Assembly (NCBI RefSeq): GCF_039926425.1
Contig: NZ_JBDSWZ010000211.1
Coordinates: 1-17,396, forward strand
Direction of reading: 5' to 3'
From: Dokdonella_A sp039926425
GTDB lineage: Bacteria > Pseudomonadota > Gammaproteobacteria > Xanthomonadales > Rhodanobacteraceae
Length of the DNA stretch: 17,396 nucleotides
Of this stretch, positions 1 through 7,701 are shown one piece after another. The position numbers were made by a program, and so were the translations under genes. Numbering within the stretch: position 1 is the stretch's first letter; each line of letters opens with the position of its first letter. A model generated the notes under the pieces. That model was not told the DNA's origin, did no database searches, and saw nothing but the letters and a program-made list of their open reading frames with translations.

Positions 1-8
1 TCGGATCG

Positions 9-1658
9 TCATTGCTCGAAGCCGTTCTTGAAGATCAAGTCGATCGGGTTGGACGGTTGCGCCATCAGCAGCGTGGTGCCGGAGTAGTCGACGAGGCTTG
101 CGCTGATGAGGATGGTGCCGTCGGCGCCGATCCATGAATCCTCGCCGCGACTGTATTGCGCGCCGCCGCCGGTTTCCTGCGGCAGCGACCATCCGCTCAC
201 CATCGTCTGGCCGGCGCCGGTCGCGGTCTGCACAGTCACGCTCTGGCCGGTCTGGAAGATCCGGCGTGCCACGTGACCTTTCAACAGCCACAACGCGCGC
301 TCGTTGCCGGGGTCGGTGGTTGCTTCGAGCACGATGTCGCCGTTCGCGAGGATGGCGCTGTCGCTGAAATCCCGCCAGGTGCGCGATGGTTCCGGACCGT
401 AGTCCCCGGTGATGCCGATCAACGCGACCAGTTCGGGGCTGCCATTTGCGCGCACGCGCCAAAGGCCGTGGGGAGAGCTGTCCGACGTGGTGAGGTCCGC
501 TTCAAAGGACGCGTAATCGCCCGACGTGCTGAGCGTGTCGTAATAAAAACTGCTGAAGACCGCTTGCGGTACCTGCGGCCAGTGCGGCGAGTAGTCGGCG
601 GTATTGCCTTTCAGTGCAAGCGGACGATTGCTGACCGCATCGTGGATGTAGACCCCACCGAAACTCGGGCTCGACGAATTCTCGCGCGCGGACGCGACGA
701 AGAAGAGCGTGCCCGCCGCACCTGGCATGGGACTGCCGAAGAACTCGGTGAAATACGCGGTGGAGATTCCAAGGTCGGGTCCAAGGGGTCCGGTGTCTTC
801 GTCGAGCACGATCGCCTGCGGCGGACTGCTGCCGTTGCAGAGTTCCCAGATGCCTTCGCGCGATGTGCTCGTGCCGAAGCGGCCGTAGAATTTCCCCGCC
901 GGCGTCGTCGAGAGCACCCACGGACTGGACGAGAAGCTGCCACTGCCCAAGCCCGGCGAATACTGCGGATCGGTGGAGCCGACGACCATGCAGGCGTGGT
1001 TGCCCGAGCCAGGGGTGTTCTTGATGTACGCCGTGGCGCTTCCACCGCTCTGGGTGGTGATGCTGGCACGGGCGAGGGCCGCGCCGCCGTTCGTCTGCAG
1101 GAAACCGCTGACGAAGCTCGACGAACTCTGGAACACGGCGCCGACGCCGAGATTCGGGCCCAGCGGGCCGTCGGTCAGCGAGCGGAACAGTTCGATGTTG
1201 TGGGTTTTGTCCCAACGCCATAGACCGTAGCTGAGGTCGGCAGCCGGTGCACTCGCACCGCCCGCACGTCCGAAGAAATAACGCTGACCGTCTGCGCTCG
1301 CAGTACCCCAGGCGGTGTTGTAGTCGCGAAAGACATCCTGGCTTTCGGCACCACTGCGTCCCGGCCCCAGTGGGCCGGTGACGTTCGGCTGCATGTAACG
1401 CTTGAGCGTGCCTTGGGCATTGCGCGCCCAGTAGCCGTCGCTCGCGTCAGGTGATGCGATGCGAAAGCCGACCTGGCCGGCACCGACATCGCCAAGAAAC
1501 ACGTCGGTGAAGTCGCGTGAGATGTTTGCCGGAAGATCGGGCGAAACGATCGCGCTGCTTTCTGCCGCCACCACGCGCCAATTCACGGTTTGCGACAACG
1601 CGAGTGGCGCCTGCGCGATCGAAACGACTGCCAGGGCAGCAGTCCATGTCTTGTTCAT
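9..1658 (-). CDS. Secreted repeat-containing protein with a C-terminal IFKNGFE tail
   Basis: 549 residues; I do not know its function. The N-terminus (MNKTWTAALAVVSIAQAPLA, then LSQ) is a Sec signal peptide, probably cut after residue 23, so the protein is exported. The mature part is low in charge, rich in Gly/Ser/Thr, and carries spaced copies of a similar motif: TGPLGP at 94-99, DGPLGP at 163-168, TGPLGP at 289-294, and looser DYSPHW near 355 and DYGPEP near 419. Each lies near a GLW/GIW/ALW strand, which suggests a beta-propeller-like or tandem beta-repeat fold. There are two cysteines, 223 and 274. It ends IDLIFKNGFEQ; similar GFE endings recur on secreted proteins of this bacterial group. 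The start is set by GGAGAA seven bases upstream and by the signal peptide. The open frame continues upstream to 2369, but that stretch overlaps the divergent regulator gene and is not credible. It could belong to a DUF7453-like family; I am unsure. Confidence 0.85.
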   Translation of the reverse strand: MNKTWTAALAVVSIAQAPLALSQTVNWRVVAAESSAIVSPDLPANISRDFTDVFLGDVGAGQVGFRIASPDASDGYWARNAQGTLKRYMQPNVTGPLGPGRSGAESQDVFRDYNTAWGTASADGQRYFFGRAGGASAPAADLSYGLWRWDKTHNIELFRSLTDGPLGPNLGVGAVFQSSSSFVSGFLQTNGGAALARASITTQSGGSATAYIKNTPGSGNHACMVVGSTDPQYSPGLGSGSFSSSPWVLSTTPAGKFYGRFGTSTSREGIWELCNGSSPPQAIVLDEDTGPLGPDLGISTAYFTEFFGSPMPGAAGTLFFVASARENSSSPSFGGVYIHDAVSNRPLALKGNTADYSPHWPQVPQAVFSSFYYDTLSTSGDYASFEADLTTSDSSPHGLWRVRANGSPELVALIGITGDYGPEPSRTWRDFSDSAILANGDIVLEATTDPGNERALWLLKGHVARRIFQTGQSVTVQTATGAGQTMVSGWSLPQETGGGAQYSRGEDSWIGADGTILISASLVDYSGTTLLMAQPSNPIDLIFKNGFEQ

Positions 1659-1863
1659 CGAGCTTCTCCACATTGAATGATCTGAATGTCGCGCACGTGC
1701 ATCGGCGCCACGGCCGCAATCGGGGCGACGCCCGCGGCTGCGCTTTCGCATCAGCGCTCGTCGCAGTTCATGTCGCCCGTACGCAGCCTCACGCACATGT
1801 CCGACGGAGAACGTCGAGGCTGACCGTACGGTAAAGCCACCGCCGGTCTGCGTCGGCACGGAT

Positions 1864-1896
1864 CGATAACGGGGCGGTAACGGATCGGTAACGACC
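1864..1896. promoter_or_regulatory. Three tandem 11-bp direct repeats, candidate operator
   Basis: Three adjacent units begin at 1864, 1875 and 1886: CGATAACGGGG, CGGTAACGGAT and CGGTAACGACC, consensus CGGTAACG. The 11-bp phase puts the units on the same DNA face. OmpR/PhoB-type winged-helix proteins are known to bind direct repeats of about 11 bp. The gene that starts 29 bp downstream encodes exactly such a domain. Autoregulation, or control of both divergent genes, is inference. I see no convincing -35/-10 pair around it. Confidence 0.5.
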
Positions 1897-1925
1897 GCTG
1901 TACCGCGTCGTTTGCGAGGCATCGT

Positions 1926-4730
1926 ATGATTGCCGGTCAAGAGCTTGACGGGCATTGGCTGGCGGAGATCCGGTTGCCGCGCGTGAGCCAAACGCTGATG
2001 GAGAGCCCGTTGCCGGAACACGCCGAGGAATCGCGCGAGCAGACCGATTACCGTTACCGCTTCGGGACCGCCGAATTCGACGAAGCCTCGTTTGAATTGC
2101 GCGTGGCGGGACTGCGTGAGGAGGTCGAACGACGCGCGCTGGAAGTTCTGGCGTGCCTGTTGCGGCATGCTGGCGAGGTGGTGACCAAGGACGAATTGTT
2201 CAGCCAGGTTTGGGCCGGTCGGGTCACCGTCGACAAGGTTCTGCCGAACGCGATCACCAAGTTGCGGCGCGCGCTTGGCGAGGCGAATGCCGAGCTGCTG
2301 GTGACGCAGCCCCGTGTCGGCTACCGCTTGACCGGCGTGATCGAACGCGTGGCGTTGGGGCGCAAGCATTCAAGTCGCCTGGAACTCCATTCGGGTCAGC
2401 CGGTGCCGGGGCGGGAAAATTTCATTCTGCAAGCGCATCTGGGCGGCAGCAGTCACAGCGAGGTGTGGTTGGCTGAACACGCCAAGACACGCGAACGGCG
2501 CGTCTACAAGTTTGCCAGCAGTGACGATCGATTACGTGCGTTGAAACGCGAAGCCACGCTGTCACGCGTGCTGCAGGAGAGTCTCGACGAGCGCACGCAC
2601 TTCGTCGATCTGATCGACTGGAATTTCGAGAATCCGCCGTTCTTCCTCGAATGCGAATTCGGTGGTCAGAGCCTGTCCGAATGGGCGCAGACCGGGCTTA
2701 CGTCGACGACCCGTGACGAACGCCTGGAGCTGTTCCTGCAGATCGCAGATGCGGTGGCGGTGGCCCACGGCGTTGGCGTGCTCCACAAGGACCTGAAGCC
2801 GGCCAACGTGTTGATCGCAGTGAACGGCAACGATCGACGCATCCGCCTGACCGATTTTGGCAGCGGTCGACTACTCGACCCCGATCGTCTCGAAGAACTC
2901 GGCATCACCCAGTTCGGGCTGGCCGCCGACCCGGCGTCGAGCCACGATTCGTCCACCGGTACGCCGCTGTATGTGGCGCCGGAAGTGTTTTCCGGGCACG
3001 TGCCCACAGTGCAAAGCGATGTCTTCGCACTCGGCATCATGCTGTACCAGATCCTTGCGGGCGACCTCGGCAAGCCAATGGCGTCCGGGTGGGAGCAGGA
3101 CATCGATGATGATCTGCTGTGCGAGGACATCCGACTGGCCACCGACGGAAATCCGTCGCGCCGGCTCGCCAGTGCTGCCGAACTCGCGCAGCGATTGCGC
3201 AACCGTGACGTACGTCGTGAACAGGCGCAGCAGGCACATGAAATCCGTGAGCAGACGCGGAATGCGCACGAAGCACTCGCGCGCAACGTCGCGCGTCGGC
3301 CCTACCTGGTTGCACTGATCGCCGCGCTCGCGGCGGGCTTTGTAGTGACCTTCGCGCTGTACCAGACTGCACTTCATGCGCGCAACGATGCGCGGCGCGA
3401 GCTGGACCGTGCGACGGCGATCAATCGGTTTCTCAACGAGGATCTGATCGGTCGATCCAATCCATTGGTCGTGGCGAAGGGCCAGAGCGCTTCCTTGAAG
3501 GATGTGTTGCTTGGCGCGCGCGATCGGGTTGCAAAACGGTTCGCGTCGCAGCCGCTGACCGAGGCGTCGATCCACACCAGCCTTGCAACTCTGTTCAACA
3601 TGATCGAGCTCTTGCCCGAATCGGAGGCCGAAGCGCGACAGGCGCTTGCGCTTTACGAACGCGAAGAAGGGGCGGCGAGCACCAATGCGCTCAATGCGCG
3701 GACGCTGCTGGCGCGCCTGCTGACGCGGACGTCGAAGTTCGATGAATCCCTGGCACAACTGAAGATCCTCGACGGCCTTGCCGCGGGCGCGACGGATACG
3801 CATACGACGTATCTGGTGGCGTCGGCCTGGGGCATCTACCACATGAACCAGGGCGACTATGCGAAGGCGCTGCCGGATTACCGTACGGCGATCCCGCTGT
3901 TGCGGCAGACCGAACCGGACAACTTCACGCGGCGCGATTCGATGCGCATGGACCTCATCAACGCACTCACGCAGACCGGAAAGCTCAAGGAAGCGCGAGA
4001 GGAGGGACAAAGCCTGATCGACGAAATCGCAACGCGCCCGGACGACAACGGGCTGGTCGTTGCATTCGCCAAGGCTGCAATGGCGCGCACCTATACCCTC
4101 CAAGGGGATCCCGCGCGCGCCGAAACACAATTGCTGGACGCGCAGAAAACGGTCATCAAACAGCTCGGCGCCGATCACACGCGCAACCTGATGATCCTCA
4201 GCGATCTGTTCGATATCGCGGTGAAGCGCAAGGACTGGCCCAAGGCGCTCGACTATGCACAGCGCGTGCACGACGGCTTTCTCGCGAAACTCGGCCCCGA
4301 TCACAACGTCACCCAGATCACCGCAATCAACTGGGGGCAGGTGCTCTACGAGAGCGGCGACGCACGCGACGCCGAGAACCGGCTGAAGCCGGCTTACGAG
4401 AAGTTGACTGCACAGCTCACTGCGCAGAATCCGCAAAGCCAGATCGCCGGATTCTGGCTGGCGGCGGTCGCGGTTGAACTCGGCCATCTGGACGAAGCCG
4501 CGCACTTGCTGCAACCGCTGGACGACACCGTGCTGGAAGCCGCGGGTGCAGACGGGCAGTGGCAATTGAAGTTGAGCGCGTTGCGCGGCTTGCTGCTCGT
4601 AAAACGCGGCGATCAGCGCGCGGCAGTGCCGATGCTGCAGTCTGCTGTCGACGGTTTGGACGCAAAGGCCGCGACCGACGGCATTTTCTATCGCAAGGCG
4701 AAAGAAGCGTTGGCGCTCGCGAAACGTTGA
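1926..4730 (+). CDS. Winged-helix DNA-binding / Ser-Thr protein kinase / membrane / TPR fusion protein
   Basis: 934 residues in four modules. Residues 45-140 are an OmpR/CadC-type winged helix, with recognition helix VDKVLPNAITKLRRALGE (102-119) and wing TQPRVGYRLTG. Residues 165-430 are a Hanks-type kinase: Lys195 (VYKF), Glu209, catalytic loop HKDLKPANV (Asp289, Lys291, Asn294), DFG at 310-312, APE at 351-353 and Asp365. All catalytic residues are present; only the glycine loop is degenerate (LGGSSHSEV, 172-180). A single hydrophobic helix spans about 461-481, preceded by an arginine-rich segment, which predicts a cytoplasmic N-terminal part. Residues 545-930 contain at least six TPR-like helical hairpins (near 636, 681, 723, 765, 807, 849, 890), probably periplasmic. 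The start ATG has GAGG six bases upstream; an internal ATG at 1998 has none. It is divergent from the secreted protein gene. The likely role is a one-protein sensor that binds DNA and phosphorylates itself or a partner; this is inferred, and the signal and targets are unknown. Confidence 0.92.
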   Translation: MIAGQELDGHWLAEIRLPRVSQTLMESPLPEHAEESREQTDYRYRFGTAEFDEASFELRVAGLREEVERRALEVLACLLRHAGEVVTKDELFSQVWAGRVTVDKVLPNAITKLRRALGEANAELLVTQPRVGYRLTGVIERVALGRKHSSRLELHSGQPVPGRENFILQAHLGGSSHSEVWLAEHAKTRERRVYKFASSDDRLRALKREATLSRVLQESLDERTHFVDLIDWNFENPPFFLECEFGGQSLSEWAQTGLTSTTRDERLELFLQIADAVAVAHGVGVLHKDLKPANVLIAVNGNDRRIRLTDFGSGRLLDPDRLEELGITQFGLAADPASSHDSSTGTPLYVAPEVFSGHVPTVQSDVFALGIMLYQILAGDLGKPMASGWEQDIDDDLLCEDIRLATDGNPSRRLASAAELAQRLRNRDVRREQAQQAHEIREQTRNAHEALARNVARRPYLVALIAALAAGFVVTFALYQTALHARNDARRELDRATAINRFLNEDLIGRSNPLVVAKGQSASLKDVLLGARDRVAKRFASQPLTEASIHTSLATLFNMIELLPESEAEARQALALYEREEGAASTNALNARTLLARLLTRTSKFDESLAQLKILDGLAAGATDTHTTYLVASAWGIYHMNQGDYAKALPDYRTAIPLLRQTEPDNFTRRDSMRMDLINALTQTGKLKEAREEGQSLIDEIATRPDDNGLVVAFAKAAMARTYTLQGDPARAETQLLDAQKTVIKQLGADHTRNLMILSDLFDIAVKRKDWPKALDYAQRVHDGFLAKLGPDHNVTQITAINWGQVLYESGDARDAENRLKPAYEKLTAQLTAQNPQSQIAGFWLAAVAVELGHLDEAAHLLQPLDDTVLEAAGADGQWQLKLSALRGLLLVKRGDQRAAVPMLQSAVDGLDAKAATDGIFYRKAKEALALAKR

Positions 4731-5087
4731 AACGGAAAGCACGTGTACACAACGGCGTCAGTTGCGTGGAGCCATTTTTCGCGGACGTGCGTTATCAGGC
4801 CACGTCCTGTCCGCTCTCGTTGCCGCCAGAATCATGAGCGGAGCCGTGCGTCTGTTTCGAATGAATCATGACACTCGAAAGCGCGACCATCACCCGAAGG
4901 ACTGCCGGTATGCGTTGCAAAAATGAACGATCCGAACCGCGCGGCGGCGAGTGTCGCAATGGAGCGCGAGCGACTTCTGGAAGGATCACCCGTTGATGGG
5001 CAGCGATTCTGTGTCGATTTCCGGTATGCCGGTTCGTTGTTCCAGGAACGGGCTGGACAGTGCAGCCAGAACCTGAGGAGATCAATC
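4731..5087. other. Intergenic stretch with a weak inverted repeat
   Basis: I see no supported gene here. The reading frame of the next gene stays open back to an ATG at 4923, but that ATG lacks a Shine-Dalgarno sequence and the extension matches nothing in the YCII family. At 4783-4807 there is an inverted repeat (GGACGTG, 11-base loop, CACGTCC), with an overlapping alternative pairing GCGGAC/GTCCGC (4781-4786 with 4809-4814). No T-run follows, so it is at best a poor terminator for the kinase gene. Confidence 0.4.
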
Positions 5088-5447
5088 ATGCGTGTGATGG
5101 TGCTCGTGAAGGCGACTGAAGACAGTGAACGGAACATCCTCCCCAAACGGGTGGACCTCGAGGCGATGGGTCGCTTCAATGACGAATTGCGCAACGCCGG
5201 CATCCTGCGCGACTGCGACGGTCTCAAGCCGTCGTCGTACGGCAAGCGGATTGCTTTCGATGGTTCCAGCCGGACGGTGATTGACGGTCCGTTTGCACAG
5301 AGTCGCGAACTGGTCGCCGGCTTCTGGCTGTGGACCGTGAAGGACATGGACGAAGCTGTTGATTGGGTAAAACGCTGCCCCAATCCGATGCCCGGACCGA
5401 GCGAGATTGAAATCAGGCCGATGTTCGAGAGCGCAGATTTGGAATGA
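5088..5447 (+). CDS. YCII-related (YciI-like) protein
   Basis: 119 residues. It shows the ferredoxin-like YCII-related pattern of proteobacterial proteins: N-terminal strand MRVMVLVKAT, a helix with MGRFNDELRNAGIL (27-40), then the DGPF motif (66-69) followed by ELVAGFWLW and a helix DMDEAVDWVKRCP. Proteins of this type are small cytoplasmic dimers of mostly unknown function, sometimes near sigma factors or stress genes, and none is visible here. The start is chosen at 5088 because GAGGAG lies seven bases upstream and the family begins with this MRxMVLVKA strand; the frame is open further upstream without support. The next gene begins about 75 bases downstream on the same strand, so the two may be co-transcribed. 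The family is clear, the biochemical role is not. Confidence 0.88.
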   Translation: MRVMVLVKATEDSERNILPKRVDLEAMGRFNDELRNAGILRDCDGLKPSSYGKRIAFDGSSRTVIDGPFAQSRELVAGFWLWTVKDMDEAVDWVKRCPNPMPGPSEIEIRPMFESADLE

Positions 5448-5522
5448 CGGCCAGCGTCTGCGTTGAACGTGCGCGAAAGCGGCCGCGCGAAGCCGCAAGG
5501 CGCGTGCGTGCTAACGTTGGGT

Positions 5523-6071
5523 ATGGCCGTTTCCAGACGCATCATCCGCTTCAACGCAACGCTGCTGCGCCCGGCAAATGTGCCAGGTGCATTGTGGTTG
5601 TTCGTGCTCGTGCCGAAGGCGTCTAGCGGGAAGCTGCCGACGCGTAGCATGGTGACTGTCGACGGCACCTTTTCTGGCCATCCGTTCCAGGCGAGTCTTG
5701 AGCCCGATGGCCAAGGCGGTCACTGGCTCAAAGTGACCAAGGCGATGTGCGAGGCGGCGAACGTTGCCGTCGGGGACACCATCGCGCTGTCGATGACACC
5801 GGTGGCGAAGGAACCCGAGCCGCAGGTGCCTGTCGATCTGCGCTGTGCACTCGCGGCACATCCGGGCGCGAAAGCGCAATGGTTGGCAATCACGGCAGTT
5901 GCGCGACGCGACTGTATCCAGTGGATCTCCTCGGGCAAGAAAGCAGAGACGCGCGGCAAGCGCATCGCGACCGCGTGTTCGATGCTTGCAGCCGGAAAAC
6001 GACGCATCTGCTGTTTCGACCGCTCGGGGATGTACAGCAACAGCATGACTGCGCCAACTGCCGCGGAATAG
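5523..6071 (+). CDS. DUF1905 / YdeI (OmpD-associated)-type protein
   Basis: 182 residues in two parts. Residues 8-92 match DUF1905: a strand RFNATLLRP, PGALWLFVLVP, then VDGTFSGHPFQASLEPDGQG and WLKVTKAMCEAANVAVGD. Residues 102-165 match the YdeI/OmdA type of C-terminal helix pair: LRCALAAHPGAKAQWLAI, RRDCIQWISSGKKAETRGKR and ATACSMLAAGKR. Members are small cytoplasmic proteins sometimes annotated as bacteriocin-protection proteins, with weak experimental support. The start is uncertain: ATG 5523 sits just before the domain but has no clear Shine-Dalgarno; the frame remains open to a TTG at 5463. The tail after residue 165 (a Cys pair at 163-164 and MTAPTAAE) is not part of either domain. It probably shares a transcript with the YCII gene. 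Confidence 0.85.
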   Translation: MAVSRRIIRFNATLLRPANVPGALWLFVLVPKASSGKLPTRSMVTVDGTFSGHPFQASLEPDGQGGHWLKVTKAMCEAANVAVGDTIALSMTPVAKEPEPQVPVDLRCALAAHPGAKAQWLAITAVARRDCIQWISSGKKAETRGKRIATACSMLAAGKRRICCFDRSGMYSNSMTAPTAAE

Positions 6072-6258
6072 CTGAACGACTCGCGCGTCGGCGATCGAAC
6101 CATCTTCTTGCGGCGAGCCTTGCCTCGGCGGTTGAGTCGCTGTCCTTCTCAGTGGCCGACCATTCGACACTGTCACAGATGCGCCATCCTGCACGCGCAT
6201 AACGCGAACCATGTGAACGGAAGTATTTTTTCATCTTTGCAGTTCACAACGCGTACAC

Positions 6259-6300
6259 CGCATGAACTCGATCATGCGTCACCAGCACGGATGACCGTGC
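6259..6300 (+). promoter_or_regulatory. Two tandem stem-loops in the leader of the BON/glycine-zipper operon
   Basis: CGCATGA (6259-6265) pairs with TCATGCG (6272-6278) around a six-base loop. GCACGG (6285-6290) pairs perfectly with CCGTGC (6295-6300) around the tetraloop ATGA. The second hairpin ends three bases before the GAGGAAG ribosome binding site of the gene at 6314. Their adjacency to the binding site suggests translational control or mRNA stabilisation. No T-run follows either, so they are not simple terminators. I could not identify a promoter upstream. Confidence 0.4.
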
Positions 6301-6313
6301 AACGAGGAAGGCC

Positions 6314-6694
6314 ATGAATTATTCGAGACAGAAAATCTTCGGCATCGCAGCGCTCTTGAGCGTCGCTGTTACTGCCCAAGCCGTCGATGCGCCGCCGACC
6401 GAGGCAGACAACACGCGCGTCAATAAACGCGATATGGATCACGATACCAAGACTCCGATGGATCAGCCGAACAATTCGAGCGACGTCAAATTCGCGGCGG
6501 ATGTGCGCAGTGCGATCTACAAGGACGATACATTGTCTACAAAAGCGCACAACGTGAAACTGGTTGCTGCAGGTGGCGTTGTCACGCTGCGCGGACCGGT
6601 CGCGAGCGCTGAAGAAAAAATGAAGGTCGAGAAGATCGTCAGCGGAGTTGCTGGCGTCACTCGCGTCGACAACCAGCTCGACGTTGCCCCTTGA
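6314..6694 (+). CDS. Periplasmic BON-domain protein (OsmY-like)
   Basis: 126 residues. Signal peptide at 1-23 (MNYSRQKIFGIAALLSVAVT then AQA), so the protein is periplasmic. A polar linker, about 24-57, is rich in Asp, Asn, Thr and Lys. One BON domain follows at 58-125: helix FAADVRSAIYKDDTLS, strand VKLVAAGGVVTLRGPV, helix AEEKMKVEKIVSGVAGV and final strand RVDNQLDV. BON domains are thought to bind phospholipid or envelope surfaces, and OsmY-type proteins respond to osmotic and stationary-phase stress. The ribosome binding site GAGGAAG lies close upstream of the ATG, and two stem-loops precede it. The stop is 27 bases before the next gene, which has its own AGGAG, so the two form an operon. 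A typical OsmY has two BON domains; this has one. Confidence 0.92.
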   Translation: MNYSRQKIFGIAALLSVAVTAQAVDAPPTEADNTRVNKRDMDHDTKTPMDQPNNSSDVKFAADVRSAIYKDDTLSTKAHNVKLVAAGGVVTLRGPVASAEEKMKVEKIVSGVAGVTRVDNQLDVAP

Positions 6695-6721
6695 TCCGTC
6701 GCTATTCTTGAGGAGATTTGA

Positions 6722-7246
6722 ATGAACGCTTCTGTTTATTGCACGACAAAAACCGTTGCCCAGGCTGAAAACATCATCACTGCGCTGAAGGCGTCGGGCT
6801 TTTCCAGCAATGATATTTCTGCACTGTTGCCGGACAAGCGCACGACCAAGGATTTTGCGCACGAGCACAACACCAAGGCACCCGAAGGAGCGACAACCGG
6901 AGGTGTGGCCGGGCTGGGTGTTGGAGCGGCGCTGGGTTGGCTTGCCGGAATCGGCGCTCTGGCCATTCCGGGCGTTGGTCCGTTCATCGCGGCTGGCCCG
7001 ATCATGGCTGCGCTTGGCGGCGCAGCGGTCGGCACGGCTGCCGGCGGCGTCATTGGAGCCTTGGTCGGCATGGGAATTCCCGAGTTTGAAGCGAAGCGTT
7101 ACGACGCCAAGATTCGCGAGGGAAATATCCTGATTTCCGTCCATACCGAAGATTCCAAGCAGCGCGACGTTGCCAAGGACGTCTTCAAGAAGTACGAAGC
7201 GGACGACATCTCGACGGGAACCGAGGCGAGCGCAAAGTCCGCTTGA
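6722..7246 (+). CDS. Glycine-zipper membrane protein, general stress protein 17M-like
   Basis: 174 residues. The N-terminal 45 residues look like the 17M domain found in general stress proteins: SVYCTTKTVAQAENIITALKASGFSSNDISALL. Residues 58-118 form a long Gly/Ala-rich hydrophobic segment with many GxxxG/AxxxG spacings (GGVAGLGVGAALGWLAGIGA, then GPIMAALGGAAVGTAAGGVI), a glycine zipper that likely spans or packs in a membrane. The C-terminal part (119-163) is a soluble alpha/beta segment, FEAKRYDAKIREGNILISVH, a pattern seen with DUF3341-like annotations. There is no signal peptide. AGGAG lies six bases before the ATG. It is the second gene of an operon with a periplasmic BON protein, and a strong terminator follows 83 bases later, which supports a two-gene stress/envelope unit. 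Confidence 0.88.
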   Translation: MNASVYCTTKTVAQAENIITALKASGFSSNDISALLPDKRTTKDFAHEHNTKAPEGATTGGVAGLGVGAALGWLAGIGALAIPGVGPFIAAGPIMAALGGAAVGTAAGGVIGALVGMGIPEFEAKRYDAKIREGNILISVHTEDSKQRDVAKDVFKKYEADDISTGTEASAKSA

Positions 7247-7328
7247 GGTCAATCGCCGGGGAATGGCTTCGGCGTTGCCAAGTCGGCGAGGCTGATGGCG
7301 AACGCTCCGTGAAGTAAGTCAGGGAAAG

Positions 7329-7356
7329 GTGCCGGCCAATGCCGGCACTTTTTTTT
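7329..7356 (+). terminator. Rho-independent terminator of the BON/glycine-zipper operon
   Basis: GTGCCGGC (7329-7336) pairs perfectly with GCCGGCAC (7341-7348) around the loop CAAT, and eight Ts follow (7349-7356). It lies 83 bases after the stop at 7246. Confidence 0.95.
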
Positions 7357-7701
7357 GTGTCCTCGAATAAGCGGGTGGGTCCGCGCGTCACCCGTGTCGC
7401 CGCTTCGCAATTCAGCCGCGCTCCAATGTGCAGCTGCAGCGTCTTGCTGGTCAGACCACAGATGAATGGTGGTATCGCCTTCCAGATCCACCCCGTCGAT
7501 GTTCGGGACAAAGGATCGCCACCTGCGCCTCCGCGCGGGCTTGATCGCTCGCTCGGCCATGCGCGTTGCGGAATACGCCGAGCACTTGAGGCCCAGTCCG
7601 ACACGTTGAACGTTCGCGGAATGAACGTCCGCTGTGGAGGTCGCGATGCGCCGCGTCGACGCTATAGTCGAGCGTCCCCTCACTCTCAAAAAGGTATGGC
7701 C
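7357..7701. other. Intergenic stretch, no supported gene
   Basis: The 345 bases between the terminator and the DUF3060 gene hold open frames on both strands. None has a ribosome binding site plus a recognisable protein. The plus-strand frame of the next gene is open back to 7339, inside the terminator. A TATAGT at 7663-7668 could be a -10 element for the downstream gene, but I find no matching -35. Confidence 0.4.

Noticed and set aside
156..1223. Plus-strand open frame of 355 codons
   Set aside because: It is antisense to the secreted repeat protein; the translation is Arg/Ala-rich and has no recognisable motif.
1659..2369. Upstream extension of the secreted repeat protein's frame by 237 codons
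   Set aside because: It overlaps the winged-helix coding region on the other strand, places the signal peptide internally, and ignores the GGAGAA ribosome binding site before the ATG at 1658.
2400..3200. The kinase domain might be a pseudokinase because its glycine loop is degenerate
   Set aside because: Lys195, Glu209, Asp289, Lys291, Asn294, Asp310 and Asp365 are all present, and active kinases with loose glycine loops are known.
2871..4742. Minus-strand open frame of 623 codons
   Set aside because: It is entirely antisense to the kinase/TPR gene, shows no domain, and is the kind of long antisense frame expected in GC-rich coding DNA.
5444..5626. 60-codon frame whose ATG overlaps the YCII stop as ATGA
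   Set aside because: The translation is highly basic and low in complexity, overlaps the start of the DUF1905 gene in another frame, and lacks a family pattern.
6212..6248. Inverted repeat TGTGAAC/GTTCACA with an internal T-run, possible terminator of the DUF1905 gene
   Set aside because: The arms are 23 bases apart and the T-run lies inside the loop, not after the stem.
7249..7650. Minus-strand protein-like frame in the gap before the DUF3060 gene
   Set aside because: It passes through the strong terminator (reading the T-run as lysines), lacks a ribosome binding site and matches nothing I know.
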